Source: Cymodocea nodosa
Taxonomy: Eukaryota > Streptophyta > Magnoliopsida > Alismatales > Cymodoceaceae
NCBI GenBank assembly: GCA_036874045.1
Contig: CM072336.1
Coordinates: 12,829,001 to 12,893,000, forward strand
DNA: 64,000 bases
Direction of reading: 5' to 3'
Positions within the stretch are counted from its first letter, which is position 1, and the number at the start of each line of letters is the position of its first letter. Shown here in pieces: positions 49,401-54,388 of the stretch. The position numbers and the translations under genes are program-made. The notes beneath the pieces were generated by a model that was not told the origin of the DNA, searched no databases, and saw only the letters and a program-made list of their open reading frames with translations.

Positions 49401-50793
49401 TTGATAAGTTAACAAAGGACATGATTAATCAAAATGTTTATTTATGTTTACTTGATCATTAATTAATCAGAATTTGCATGAATGTTAGATTTTATTAATG
49501 ATTAGTAATTATTTTATTTGGCCAATAAATCTGTAAGATTTAGCGGTAGATATGTTCCACTATAGGTACTAAAGATGAACTTTTCCACTAAAACAATGCC
49601 AATCATAAATATCATCATGTTTTAGATTGCATGAACATTTCTCTTCTTCTTAAATGAATGTGCACAATATGAGATTGCTTAGTACTAAAACAATGCCAAT
49701 CATGCATACATTAGACCATGGATTGACCATAATTGTAGTATACCCAGACATGTATTTCCACTATGTACGAAAATCCAGAGGATAATGGTTATGTGAAAAA
49801 AGAATAGCTTTAAAGCTAAAAGGAAAGGTCTACAAAACATTACACTTTATAACATAGAATGTTGAATTGTTTGACATGAACATGTACATAAGGTTAGTGC
49901 AATAAAGATGAAAATGTTAAAATAGAGGAGTGATAATACAATATAGCATCATTCACAAGCAAAAATCCATTATTTAGCATATTCCTTATTCAATTGCATT
50001 AACTATCAAAGAATGCAATATATTAATTATAATTCCTAAGAGTAGAACAGGAAACTATGGAATCAAATAGTAAAATATAAATAAAGATTACCCTGTGAAG
50101 CTGATAATCATTATAACCTTCAAGTTCTTGAATTACTCGATCAATACTGCATTCGAAGCCAAATACTCCTTTAGGGTACAAAAATTTAGCAATGCAAGCA
50201 ACGTGTTCATTATTATAGATGCGTCTCACTAGCAAAGGATGATTTGCAACCTGATACAGACATTAAACAAAAAGTACTGTATATTAAGCAATCTCATATT
50301 GTGCACATTCATTTAAGAAGAAGAGAAATGTTCTAGCACCTTGCGAAATTGCATAAAGTAATTTGAGATCTGACTCTTTGATAGAACAGCACAAGTATTT
50401 GCCCTTCTCCTTGAATACCTCTCCATACGACCTTGAGAAACTGCCCGATATTTATCTATGGTTTCTTTGTAAGTGTCAGCCTGCTCACTCTCCATACCAA
50501 CATACTCAACCTGAAATTTGCTATGTTAATCACAGAAAAGAAATACACATAATCAAAACTAAAAAAATTGAGGGTAAAAAAGCTACAATCTTGATGATCC
50601 AACTTACTCTCTGTATTTTGGGAACAAGTTGCTGCATTACATCAGATTTCAAGCGCCTTAGAATGAAAGGTCCCAAAATAGATTTTATACGAATAATTAG
50701 ATCTTCACCTTCAGCATTCAATAGCATCTTTGAATCAGCATTTCCAGCGGCAAAAATATCTGGCATCATAAATTCCAACAGTGACCATAGTTC
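4243..50793 (-). CDS. CHR19: CHR19-type SNF2 chromatin remodeler, last seven coding exons in a gene of more than 46 kb
   Basis: Seven exons, joined on the minus strand, encode about 370 residues: the C-terminal part of a Snf2-family ATPase. In order they carry the end of the SNF2_N lobe ([20 protein letters not shown]), the linker ([14 protein letters not shown]), and the helicase C-terminal lobe with [16 protein letters not shown], motif V ([11 protein letters not shown]) and motif VI (DRCHRIGQ). The [19 protein letters not shown] tail and a stop codon follow. This order and wording match plant CHR19, the SMARCAD1/ETL1/Fun30 group of nuclear ATP-dependent remodelers. All junctions obey GT-AG and the phases agree at each one. 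Introns are 83, 86, 89 and 97 bp plus two giant ones (4406-30259 and 30860-50091) full of transposons. No stop or frameshift interrupts any exon, so the gene looks intact. Exons for the N-terminal ATP-binding lobe must lie beyond 64000. Confidence 0.94.
5510..6400 (-). mobile_element. L1-type LINE fragment (ORF2, between endonuclease and RT)
   Basis: Read on the minus strand, the segment shows the plant L1 order: a region resembling RSRTLWLK-x-GDKNTKFF near 6120-6040, then [17 protein letters not shown] near 5825, then [17 protein letters not shown] and LAERLK near 5620-5560. Several stops and frameshifts break it, so it is a dead, truncated copy inside the remodeler intron. No poly-A tail or target duplication was identified. 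Confidence 0.72.
6900..7305. repeat. Degenerate minisatellite rich in CCAATG/CATTGG words
   Basis: Related phrases such as TTTGTCCGATGACCATCC and GTCCAATGGCCATCCATC recur several times with drifted spacing of roughly 60-100 bp. Units are strongly diverged. It lies just upstream of a Tat-like gypsy RT fragment. Tat-lineage elements are known to carry hypervariable tandem repeats outside pol, so it may derive from one, but that is inference. Confidence 0.55.
7755..8165 (+). mobile_element. Ty3/gypsy reverse-transcriptase fragment (Tat-like)
   Basis: The plus strand shows the RT core in order: FQSLRKTD / [63 protein letters not shown] and IYVDNMIIV. The catalytic YVDD reads YVDN, a single G-to-A change, so the copy is inactive. 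In-frame stops are also present. Sequence recognisable as this element stops abruptly at about 8165, and no LTRs were found. Confidence 0.75.
8250..8435. repeat. Two and a half copies of a 61-62-bp tandem repeat
   Basis: ATGTAAATTCGA occurs at 8250 and 8311, and the related ATGTAGATTT at 8373. The intervening GAATCTACAA-A/G-GATAC is also repeated. Nothing else recognisable lies between 8165 and 9090. Confidence 0.6.
9093..9639. repeat. Higher-order array of 13 short hairpins
   Basis: Thirteen palindromes of 22-24 nt follow the plan TGTAcaATG-N5/6-CAttGTACA. They start at 9093, 9161, 9192, 9259, 9290, 9322, 9389, 9420, 9452, 9522, 9551, 9583 and 9618. Most neighbours are 31-32 bp apart. After every third hairpin comes a linker containing AACTTAGGAAAAAA and TTGAGTCAAA, giving a 130-132-bp higher-order unit (9259, 9389, 9522). 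The best copy, 9452-9475, has perfect 9-bp arms (TGTACGATG / CATCGTACA). There is no open frame. It sits between a gypsy RT fragment and a copia RT fragment. Confidence 0.85.
9750..10420 (+). mobile_element. Ty1/copia RT fragment (copy A)
   Basis: Plus-strand copia pol is readable from [19 protein letters not shown] at about 9790, through VKITKI, a stretch like [13 protein letters not shown], to [10 protein letters not shown] near 10221-10250, then a trace of the following region. YVDD has become YVND by one G-to-A change. Stops replace several Gln or Trp codons. The first 150 bp are homologous to 13730-13870 in copy B, so the two are separate members of one family. Between 10420 and 11340 I see nothing recognisable. 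Confidence 0.75.
11340..13885 (+). mobile_element. Ty1/copia element, gag to start of RT (copy B), truncated
   Basis: The gag domain of the UBN2 type runs from about 11345, with [13 protein letters not shown] and [19 protein letters not shown], to [17 protein letters not shown] near 11765. The pre-integrase motif [14 protein letters not shown] follows at 12505, integrase remnants around 12935-13230 ([19 protein letters not shown]), and the start of RT ([19 protein letters not shown]) near 13740. It stops inside RT at about 13870. Many stops are TAG or TGA. LTRs are not visible. The missing 3' half matches the part kept in copy A, but the two overlap and so are not simply halves of one copy. 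Confidence 0.8.
13900..15770. other. Pyrimidine-rich non-coding segment
   Basis: The plus strand is dominated by T and C with recurring phrases such as CATTCAAACTT and TTCTCATCTACA. Short open frames come only from this bias (Phe/Ser/Leu-rich), and I do not call any a gene. It may be the untranslated 3' part of a gypsy element, but no diagnostic domain is present. Confidence 0.4.
15775..15985. repeat. Three tandem 84-85-bp repeats, each with a stem-loop
   Basis: TACTAAACTA starts at 15775, 15860 and 15944. Copy 1 has perfect 12-bp arms (TACTAAACTAGG at 15775-15786, CCTAGTTTAGTA at 15804-15815). Copy 2 has 9-bp arms, TAAACTAAG / CTTAGTTTA (15863-15897). Between copies 1 and 2 a G-C pair in the stem has become A-T on both arms. 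Copy 3 is eroded but keeps an inner GGACA / TGTCC stem. Confidence 0.8.
16096..16165. repeat. Perfect 35-bp tandem duplication
   Basis: The 35 bases at 16096-16130, beginning CAGCACAATC and ending GAGGTATGAC, are repeated exactly at 16131-16165. Perfect identity marks a recent duplication within otherwise old repeat debris. Confidence 0.9.
16259..18330 (-). pseudogene. Decayed plant transposon-associated protein gene (antisense-ORF type), copy 1
   Basis: One minus-strand frame can be followed for about 690 codons from near 18330 to a stop at 16261-16259, broken mainly by in-frame TAG/TGA/TAA codons. The longest open block is 17551-16865. It contains a Lys/Glu-rich N-terminal part ([20 protein letters not shown]), a central domain with [26 protein letters not shown] and [12 protein letters not shown], and a C-terminal [14 protein letters not shown] coiled coil. 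The centre resembles the 'putative plant transposon protein' domain found in extra ORFs, often antisense, of Tat-type gypsy elements. The copy at 62515-63620 has the same layout. Assignment to that family is by eye. Most stops fall where Trp or Gln would be expected. Confidence 0.6.
18757..19064. repeat. Left part of a tandem array (about 75-bp unit)
   Basis: Units begin TGAATCCTTTAGGAGAATTT, continue through TTAGCACCTCTCCTC and then TGAATCCTCTAGGAGTTATCC, so each unit is itself a diverged dimer. The array is interrupted at 19064 and resumes at 20790. Confidence 0.8.
19065..20789. mobile_element. Solo LTR (1725 bp) inserted in the tandem array
   Basis: The segment starts TGTTTAGAAT and ends CACCCAAACA, with matching TGTTT/AAACA termini. 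It is flanked by CATCT (19060-19064) and CATCC (20790-20794), a 5-bp target duplication with one transition. Removing it and one duplication restores a normal repeat unit. It has no coding capacity. It contains imperfect hairpins of the type CGTTAAGTTA-CAGT-TAAGTCAACG (19473-19496), a motif family also seen at 61893-62033. Confidence 0.82.
20790..21083. repeat. Right part of the 75-bp tandem array
   Basis: Same units as 18757-19064 (for example TGAATCCTTTAAGAGAATTT), continuing directly across the solo-LTR insertion and ending at the copia fragment that begins at about 21084. Confidence 0.8.
21084..21700 (+). mobile_element. Ty1/copia 3' end (RNase H plus LTR start), copy D
   Basis: Copia RNase H is readable from [20 protein letters not shown] through [10 protein letters not shown] and [20 protein letters not shown] to about 21555. 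A polypurine tract (GAGAGAG) and an LTR start TGTTATGTTATAACC at 21566 follow. The LTR start matches that of copy C on the opposite strand. The LTR end is unclear. Copy C has GGGGGAG at the polypurine tract, so D has lost two G's to A. Confidence 0.8.
21940..22105 (-). mobile_element. Possible TRIM-like element with tRNA-Met primer site
   Basis: On the minus strand TGGTATCAGAC (plus 22037-22047), a near-perfect initiator-tRNA-Met primer site, directly follows a sequence ending ATTAACAAT. About 50 bp later comes a purine tract GAGGGAGAG (plus 21976-21985). Similar words (TAATAACACTTATGATTTA / GAAATAGCACTTATTATTT) lie on both sides. The internal part is very short even for a TRIM, so this is tentative. 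The rest of 21700-23130 holds nothing recognisable. Confidence 0.35.
23130..23255 (-). repeat. 3' LTR start of copia copy C
   Basis: On the minus strand GGGGGAG (23262-23256) is followed by TGTTATGATATATTC at 23255, then TAATTAGGTATATGG, which also occurs in copy D's LTR. The far end of the LTR is not certain. A TATATA run lies inside. Confidence 0.65.
23256..26440 (-). mobile_element. Ty1/copia element, protease to RNase H (copy C)
   Basis: Minus-strand order: protease IVDSDAS-x-HMTG near 26415-26385 (catalytic D-S-G reads D-S-D), then [17 protein letters not shown]. Integrase core ([16 protein letters not shown]) lies near 25800 and its C-terminal part ([17 protein letters not shown]) near 25280. 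RT follows with [19 protein letters not shown] near 24640, [18 protein letters not shown] and an intact YVDDILLI at 24217, then RNase H ([16 protein letters not shown]) near 23720. This is the best preserved RT in the window, with few stops. Gag upstream of 26440 was not recognised, and neither was the 5' LTR. Confidence 0.85.
26441..28015. other. AT-rich intron sequence, no recognisable feature
   Basis: This could contain the worn gag and 5' LTR of copia copy C, which should lie here on the minus strand, but no zinc knuckle, gag motif or primer site is readable. Confidence 0.4.
28016..28430. repeat. GC-rich two-level minisatellite
   Basis: A short unit close to CTTCGAGCAACAGCAAC recurs with variants. 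It is embedded in a larger unit of about 155 bp present twice. Each larger copy carries TGTTCTTCGGCTTCA (about 28169 and 28324) followed by GGTGTCAGGCTTGGAA. GC content is clearly above that of the surrounding intron. Overlapping frames are open on both strands because of the repetition, so I do not call a gene. Confidence 0.7.
29242..29342 (-). mobile_element. Two CCHC zinc knuckles, L1 ORF1 or gag remnant
   Basis: The minus strand encodes two spaced C-X2-C-X4-H-X4-C knuckles: one read from 29342 (ending RHWVVEC) and a second (CWRC-GKVG-H-x-NMSC). Both contain an in-frame TAA. The tandem arrangement is typical of plant L1 ORF1 proteins, and also occurs in some gag proteins. Flanking sequence 28430-29240 and 29345-30259 gave nothing further. 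Confidence 0.55.
30260..30478 (-). CDS. CHR19: CHR19-like, penultimate coding exon
   Basis: The acceptor AATCAG precedes 30478. The first base completes a Ser codon. The exon carries helicase motif V ([11 protein letters not shown]), HDMDFNPQ and motif VI (DRCHRIGQ), and ends in a split Arg codon before donor GTATTC. It is 219 nt with no stop. Confidence 0.95.
30562..30698 (-). CDS. CHR19: CHR19-like internal exon (helicase C lobe start)
   Basis: This 137-nt exon encodes [20 protein letters not shown] and [10 protein letters not shown], and ends in a split Ser codon at donor GTTTGA. Its 5' junction is phase 0 after a TTTCAG acceptor. Confidence 0.95.
30785..30859 (-). CDS. CHR19: CHR19-like internal exon after the 19.2-kb intron
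   Basis: This 75-nt exon of 25 codons encodes [20 protein letters not shown] then SAKCQ. It is preceded by TTGCAG and followed by donor GTTTGT. It continues the frame of exon 50250-50092 exactly, across the giant intron. Confidence 0.92.
31150..31575 (-). mobile_element. Chromovirus (gypsy) 3' end: chromodomain, polypurine tract, LTR start
   Basis: On the minus strand, [20 protein letters not shown] and then YPH, with a frame change to [11 protein letters not shown], match the C-terminal chromodomain and tail of chromoviral integrases. This is followed by GAGA plus a run of 12 G's (plus 31429-31440), a polypurine tract, and an LTR-like start TGTAATGG at about 31426. The LTR extent is uncertain. 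Confidence 0.65.
31600..32445. other. Unassigned intron sequence with a TATA-like motif and a short direct repeat
   Basis: GAACATGATGAACGT occurs twice about 60 bp apart (near 32119 and 32180), and CTATAAATAGGAAG lies at about 32208. The combination resembles the promoter part of an LTR or leader, but no second copy or coding region supports that. Confidence 0.3.
32446..32689 (+). repeat. 5' LTR of copia copy E
   Basis: Begins TGTTGAATGT and ends TTGCACAACA. Contains TATATAAGCTTGGACC, a TATA-like promoter motif. Confidence 0.9.
32692..32703 (+). promoter_or_regulatory. Primer-binding site of copia copy E
   Basis: TGGTATTAGAAC sits two bases after the LTR. The usual plant initiator-tRNA-Met site is TGGTATCAGAGC. 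The two differences are one C-to-T and one G-to-A. Confidence 0.85.
33061..36983 (+). pseudogene. Copia copy E gag-pol, inactivated
   Basis: Gag starts at 33061 ([20 protein letters not shown]). A 1-nt frameshift lies near 33400 and another before the zinc knuckle at 33749-33790, where the last Cys of C-X2-C-X4-H-X4-C reads Tyr. The protease motif at 33898-33930 reads [12 protein letters not shown], with the usual D-S-G-A changed to D-S-S-V. The pre-integrase motif is VWHSKMGHL near 34300. Integrase remnants include [22 protein letters not shown] has [19 protein letters not shown] and an intact YVDDI at 36021. RNase H contains [17 protein letters not shown], and the frame ends [11 protein letters not shown] then YVYC. 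About a dozen in-frame stops occur, most at positions where Trp or Gln is conserved. Confidence 0.9.
37054..37295 (+). repeat. 3' LTR of copia copy E
   Basis: Follows a purine-rich CAAGATGGAGAT tract. Begins TGTTGAATGT and ends TTGCACAACA. Compared with the 5' LTR it lacks two bases near its start. 37296-38050 beyond it shows nothing recognisable. Confidence 0.9.
38050..38317 (+). mobile_element. RTE-type LINE, 5' part (endonuclease), interrupted at 38317
   Basis: The plus strand encodes the start of an RTE endonuclease: [39 protein letters not shown] and [10 protein letters not shown]. It stops at 38317 in GGTAG and resumes at 45928 with matching AGTAG, in the same frame. Confidence 0.85.
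39500..39890. repeat. 72-bp minisatellite, block 1 (about 5 units)
   Basis: GGGATTCCAAAATGGAAC and relatives start at about 39536, 39608, 39681, 39751 and 39824. Units continue GTCGGAAACCCTAGGATGTG and end TTGCCAAGCCCTAACAA. Because 72 is divisible by three, minus-strand frames show a 24-residue periodicity without being a real gene. Confidence 0.85.
40670..41180. repeat. 72-bp minisatellite, block 2 (about 6-7 units)
   Basis: Same unit as block 1, with phase points at about 40749, 40821, 40894, 40966, 41038 and 41110. Related but longer phrases fill the gap between the blocks (39890-40080). Confidence 0.85.
41319..41418. repeat. Pyrimidine tract of about 100 bp
   Basis: Almost uninterrupted T and C, with runs of up to nine T's. 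On the minus strand it is a long purine tract. Confidence 0.8.
43290..43800 (-). mobile_element. Gypsy aspartic-protease region remnant
   Basis: Minus strand: [20 protein letters not shown] with [15 protein letters not shown], then after a frame change near 43510 [20 protein letters not shown] and SYNLILGR. This is the retropepsin-like fold seen between gag and RT in plant gypsy elements. The active-site D-D-G-S reads D-D-R-S by one G-to-A change. No RT or integrase is recognisable nearby. Confidence 0.6.
45928..48260 (+). mobile_element. RTE-type LINE, rest of endonuclease and RT to 3' end
   Basis: Continues the LINE from 38317. Endonuclease C-terminal signs are [36 protein letters not shown] and [18 protein letters not shown] shows [18 protein letters not shown] near 47310 and [12 protein letters not shown] near 47585, where the catalytic F-A-D-D reads F-A-S-D. 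The tail (GTAGCTAACTTCATGTGGTA, about 48212-48231) matches the GTAGC-rich 3' end common in plant RTE elements. Frames are heavily broken. Confidence 0.82.
48338..48774. repeat. Direct repeat of about 65 bp flanking an L1 RT scrap
   Basis: TCTTATTTACTTAA-T/G-TGG with TAAATGGTTAGGTTATTCAG occurs at 48338-48405 and 48713-48774. Between them the minus strand (about 48690-48490) reads [20 protein letters not shown] and VVNKFLHKH, resembling plant L1 RT. Confidence 0.55.
48785..49088 (+). mobile_element. Second RTE LINE fragment (3' part of RT)
   Basis: Parallels 47750-48010 of the main LINE: AAATACTTGAATTTATAATT, then a stretch ending TTAAAATTAAAAG and a weak counterpart of the wording around AATGTTAGT. 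5'-truncated, same orientation. Confidence 0.6.
49092..49370 (-). mobile_element. TRIM element, minus orientation, 5' LTR truncated
   Basis: Two direct repeats share GACATCCAACT/GATATCCAACTC and ATATTAACC: a full 111-bp LTR at 49092-49202 (TGTTG...CAACA) and a partial one from 49291 to about 49368. On the minus strand the second is followed by CGGTATTAGAG, a worn tRNA-Met primer site (49290-49280), and the first is preceded by the purine tract AAGTGAGGAGAG. There is no coding capacity between them. This fits a terminal-repeat retrotransposon in miniature. Confidence 0.65.
49780..49950 (+). mobile_element. Short RTE LINE fragment
   Basis: Encodes [11 protein letters not shown] followed by a worn counterpart of the family's RT C-terminus, as in the neighbouring LINE tails. 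The rest of 49370-50091 is AT-rich with no call. Confidence 0.45.
50092..50250 (-). CDS. CHR19: CHR19-like internal exon before the 19.2-kb intron
   Basis: 159 nt, 53 codons, phase 0 at both ends. Begins [12 protein letters not shown] and ends NDYQLHR before donor GTAATC. The linker between the two helicase lobes. Confidence 0.94.
50340..50510 (-). CDS. CHR19: CHR19-like internal exon
   Basis: 171 nt, 57 codons. Begins [15 protein letters not shown] and ends [10 protein letters not shown] at donor GTGCTA. Preceded by TTTCAG. Phase 0 at both ends. Confidence 0.94.
50608..50793 (-). CDS. CHR19: CHR19-like internal exon (end of SNF2_N lobe)
   Basis: 186 nt, 62 codons, from acceptor TTTGCAG to donor GTAAGT. 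Begins [15 protein letters not shown] and contains [20 protein letters not shown]. The preceding exon, which should encode the T-G-T-P-x-Q-N motif, is not in the window. Confidence 0.95.
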
Positions 50794-50929
50794 CTGCAAA
50801 AGCAAATACTTCATATTTTTAACCATTTTTACAAGAGATCTAGGTTGGGGAACTATTCATACATATTGATGTAGGGACGTACACATATAGGCATTCAATT
50901 ATGCTGGTAATTAAACCACCAAGGGTTTT

Positions 50930-51400
50930 TTACTTTTTATCTAGATCCAACAATATGTCTAACTATACTTTGATTCAAAATGCTAGACTATAAAATATGA
51001 TCATATGCAAAAAGTTAGGGTTGTTAAGATGTGTATGCTAAGATAGATGAATGGTAATACAATAAGGGATGGGCTAAAAAGCAATTTTATCAAAAATAAA
51101 ATAAGATTTACACTTATTGAAGATAAAATAAGAGAAATTTGGTTTAGGTAGTTTGGTCATATCTTTAAAAGACCAAGCAATGCACCAATTAAAAGAGAAG
51201 AATTAATTAATGAAGAAGAAATTTTTTAAAAAAAGTAGTAGGCCTAAAATTACTTAGTCAGGAATCATAAGAAAATTTTTAATTTATGTATTTAACTGAA
51301 AATTTGACAATAAATAAAAATGGTTGGAAAAAAAGGATTCATATGATGACTCCACGAAGTAGGATTATGGCTCAAATTGTCATTATTTTATCTAACAATA
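50930..51400 (+). mobile_element. RTE LINE 3' tail
   Basis: Encodes KVRVVKMCMLR, MNGNTIRDGLKSNFIKNKIR, TLIEDKIREIWF and FGHIFKRPSNAPIKREELIN, then a worn 3' end (GACTCCACGAAGTAGGATTA). 5'-truncated. Confidence 0.72.
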
Positions 51401-51429
51401 TTTATACTTGCTGGATCTAGATAATTATT

Positions 51430-51900
51430 CATGTTATTTGACGGTATTAAGTTTTTTACTACAAATATCAACAATCAACGCCTTGATCCTACCATATGAT
51501 ACTAACCACATAAATCCCCTTTCTTCCATTTATTCTATTCATAACTAAATCTGCCTTAATCCTACTATGTGATACTAACCACATGAATCCTTTTCCTCCA
51601 TTTTATTCTATTCATAACTAAATCTTCCATTAAATTATATAAATTTAAATCTGTTTTACTTTTTCTAGTTAATTTTTTATCTTCCCCCCAACTATTTTAA
51701 TTTTTTCTGCATTATTAGTTAATTTTCCTTTCCTACAAATGCATACATAGAGCTTCTATGGATACAATGAAAGCACCTTAAATGATTTTCTTCTATTTTA
51801 TTCTTAATTAATGCAACTCCTATTCTATTCCAAATGAATTCATTTTTCAGCATATCTTGTATTGCATTATTACTCATTCATCTTAACATTCTACAACAAC
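51430..51900 (-). mobile_element. RTE LINE 3' tail, inverted
   Basis: The minus strand encodes the same C-terminal region as 50930-51400: MLRWMSNN-like, KNEFIWNRIGVALIKNKIEE and a CFHCIHRSS stretch, then the family 3' end including a duplicated ATCCTACTATGTGATACTAA-type segment (51490 and 51560). It faces the plus-strand tail. Confidence 0.65.
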
Positions 51901-52255
51901 AATTCAAACTATATTCTACATGTGTTAACCACATGAATCCTTTTCTTTCAAGTATTTTTATATATTATCAAATCTTCAATTAAATTATATAAATTTAAAT
52001 CTTTTCTTAAAATTTTTAATCACATAGTTTTAGGCCTACCACTACTTTGTTTATTTTTTCTACCCTAATTAATTCTCCTCACCTAACTAATGTATTCTTT
52101 GATCTCCTAAAGATATAACCAAATCATCTAAGCCAATATTCTATTATCTTCAATAAGTCCAACTCTTACTCTATTTCTAATAAAATCATTTTTTAGTATA
52201 TCCCTTATAATATCACCACTTATCTAATTTAAACATATCCATCTCAGCAATACTA
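51900..52255 (-). mobile_element. Second inverted RTE LINE 3' tail
   Basis: The minus strand reads IKDILKSDFIKNSVRVGLIE and a worn tail directly upstream of the previous fragment. 52255-52680 beyond it is AT-rich with no call. Confidence 0.55.
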
Positions 52256-53039
52256 ACATCAAGAAAGTAGGGAAATTCATGTAATAAAATGAAAAGTGAA
52301 GTATTTTTCTTTTTATTTCACTTTCTTATCATATCTGTCTCTCTATAAAAAAGTGATGAAATTTGAAATATGGATTTTTATACATGTCAAGAAATTTGAA
52401 GAAAAGTAAAGGAATATAAATTGAATTTTAACTTGTATATTAATGTAATTAACCTCAACTTTAATAAAAGTGATTAACCTCAATATTAATCCAAGCACTT
52501 AATCAACAAACCATTTACAAAAATGATATACCAACTTATTTCCAAAACTTTAGAATAAAATCAACATATCATTTACAAACACAGTATATTGATTTATTTC
52601 TAGTGAATGGGTTTAGGCTAAAATCAACATACCATTTAGAAAAATAATATAGCAATTCATTTCAAGTTGTTGGAATAAAAAAAATGTGATGCACCAGTCA
52701 ATTGAAAGGCATCACTGGTCAACCAACCACCCATATGTAAAAAAAGGAAAAAAAAGGAGTGGGGAAGATCCTGAAGTTCGAATGCAACCCAAAATGGAAA
52801 TGTTTTATGACTGTCCCAGTTTTCTTGAGTTGAGAAGTTCTGAACGTCAAGGAAGATTGAGTGAAAATTGAACAAGAGTCAAAAGTGGAGGATGCAGCTC
52901 AAATGGAAATGCTTCATAACTTTCCTAGTTTCCATGAGTTGGGAGGTCAACAAGTTCTAAAAGTAGGGAGGGTCAAGGCTAAACTTTCCGTTGATTTCCT
53001 ACAAGGGAGGACAGACAGGAATTTCCATGTTCATCCAGC

Positions 53040-53580
53040 TTTTATAGGGTGAATCACTTTCTAGGTAAATTGTGTGCACAAGTGCTCAAAAAATGGCAGA
53101 AAATATTTTGTCACTTTCATTTCCCATCAGTTTCCACCAACACAAACACCATTCATGGGCTAAGTGTGAGTTCCCTATTGGAGATTGGGTATACCTCTAT
53201 CTCCACTCATATCGGCAATCTACAGTGGTAAAGCAAGAGAACCAAAAGCTAACCCTGAAATTTTATGGTCCTTTTGAAGCCCTGGCATAAATTGGGAAGG
53301 TCGCCTACAAACCTAAATTGCCTGAGGAAACTTGGATTCACCTAATTTTCCATGCATCTATCCTAAAGAAGGTTGGACCAATAGATTGTTCTACTAGAAT
53401 TCCAAAATGGATTCTAGGATAGAGATTAGTGAAGAGGTGAGATGAAGCTGCAGTGGACATTCTTGTTTGTTGGTTAGGAGAAAATGATAACAAGGCCACC
53501 TGGGAATCATACAAGGTCTTTTGCTATCAATATCCAGACTTGTTCAATGAGAACAACAATTGTGCTTAAGGGGGGAGGAA
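53040..53580 (+). mobile_element. Chromovirus 3' end: integrase C-terminus, chromodomain, polypurine tract
   Basis: The plus strand encodes WVYLYLHSYRQSTV, LKFYGPFEALA, a HASILKK stretch and the chromodomain-like AAVDILVCWLGENDNKATWE. A stop is followed by AAGGGGGGAGG (53568-53578). An LTR-like sequence with TATATACTATAAATA (about 53641) begins next. Upstream, 52700-52960 holds a diverged 107-bp duplication (GGAAATG-C/T-TT phrases). 53660-54388 has no call. Confidence 0.75.
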
Positions 53581-54388
53581 TTGCTGTATTCTACCAAACT
53601 TTTTTAATTTTTTTCTTCCGTAACTGTCTTAACAGAATTTTTATATACTATAAATAACATGTGGGGCATCAATTGTCCCCATCAAGTTAGCACCCATCCA
53701 CATGTTCACTCACAAAAACTACCGAAAATCCTTTCAACAAACTGAAAGGTCAAGAGGACCTCCTACGCAATCTAGCAGAACACCCTGGAGTTCATGTTTA
53801 ACAACAAAAATAGGTCACCAACTTAATCAACACCGACCACCACCTTTCGTTCAAAGGTCCCTCCAATTACAAGAATATAACAAATTCATCCCACAAGCCA
53901 TGTGATTTGCTCATTCAACACTCCACTTGGTCACCATTCCAGATATGTTACATGGCTAGCACAAAGATGCATACCATCCTCTTCTTGGCCAATTCCTAGT
54001 TACTCTCACCAACTCATATATCATCACTACATCCATTACAAGTATGCAATCCAATCCAAAGCTTGATCAACCTTAATCCTGCTTGTCTTAACTTAAGCAT
54101 CAATGGGTGTTTGGCAACACACATTTGTTAGTCCTGAATATTTCCCTTGTCTTCTTGAAAGGAAATCACCCTATTAAGCCTAAGCAATGTTCATGCAAGC
54201 CAAAGCAAATGCAAATTTAACGACAACCAACTCCACCACTCAACCAAAGAAAAATTAGAAACAATAGGAAAAAGTTGATACTTTTTAGCCAATTAGGATA
54301 AAAAAAGGAGAAGGAATGATCTAAAACAACAAAAAAATCATAAAACCAAAAATAAAGAAGGTTCTAGACAATAATAAGGCATGGCATA

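Larger units (their letters stand above)
30860..50091 (-). other. Giant intron (about 19.2 kb) of the CHR19-like gene
   Basis: The donor GTAATC follows 50092 and the acceptor TTGCAG ends at 30860. The join gives LHR then LLISYG in phase 0, as in the family. It contains a chromovirus end, a full copia element, an interrupted RTE LINE, LINE tails and a TRIM. 30860-31150 holds nothing recognisable. Confidence 0.9.
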
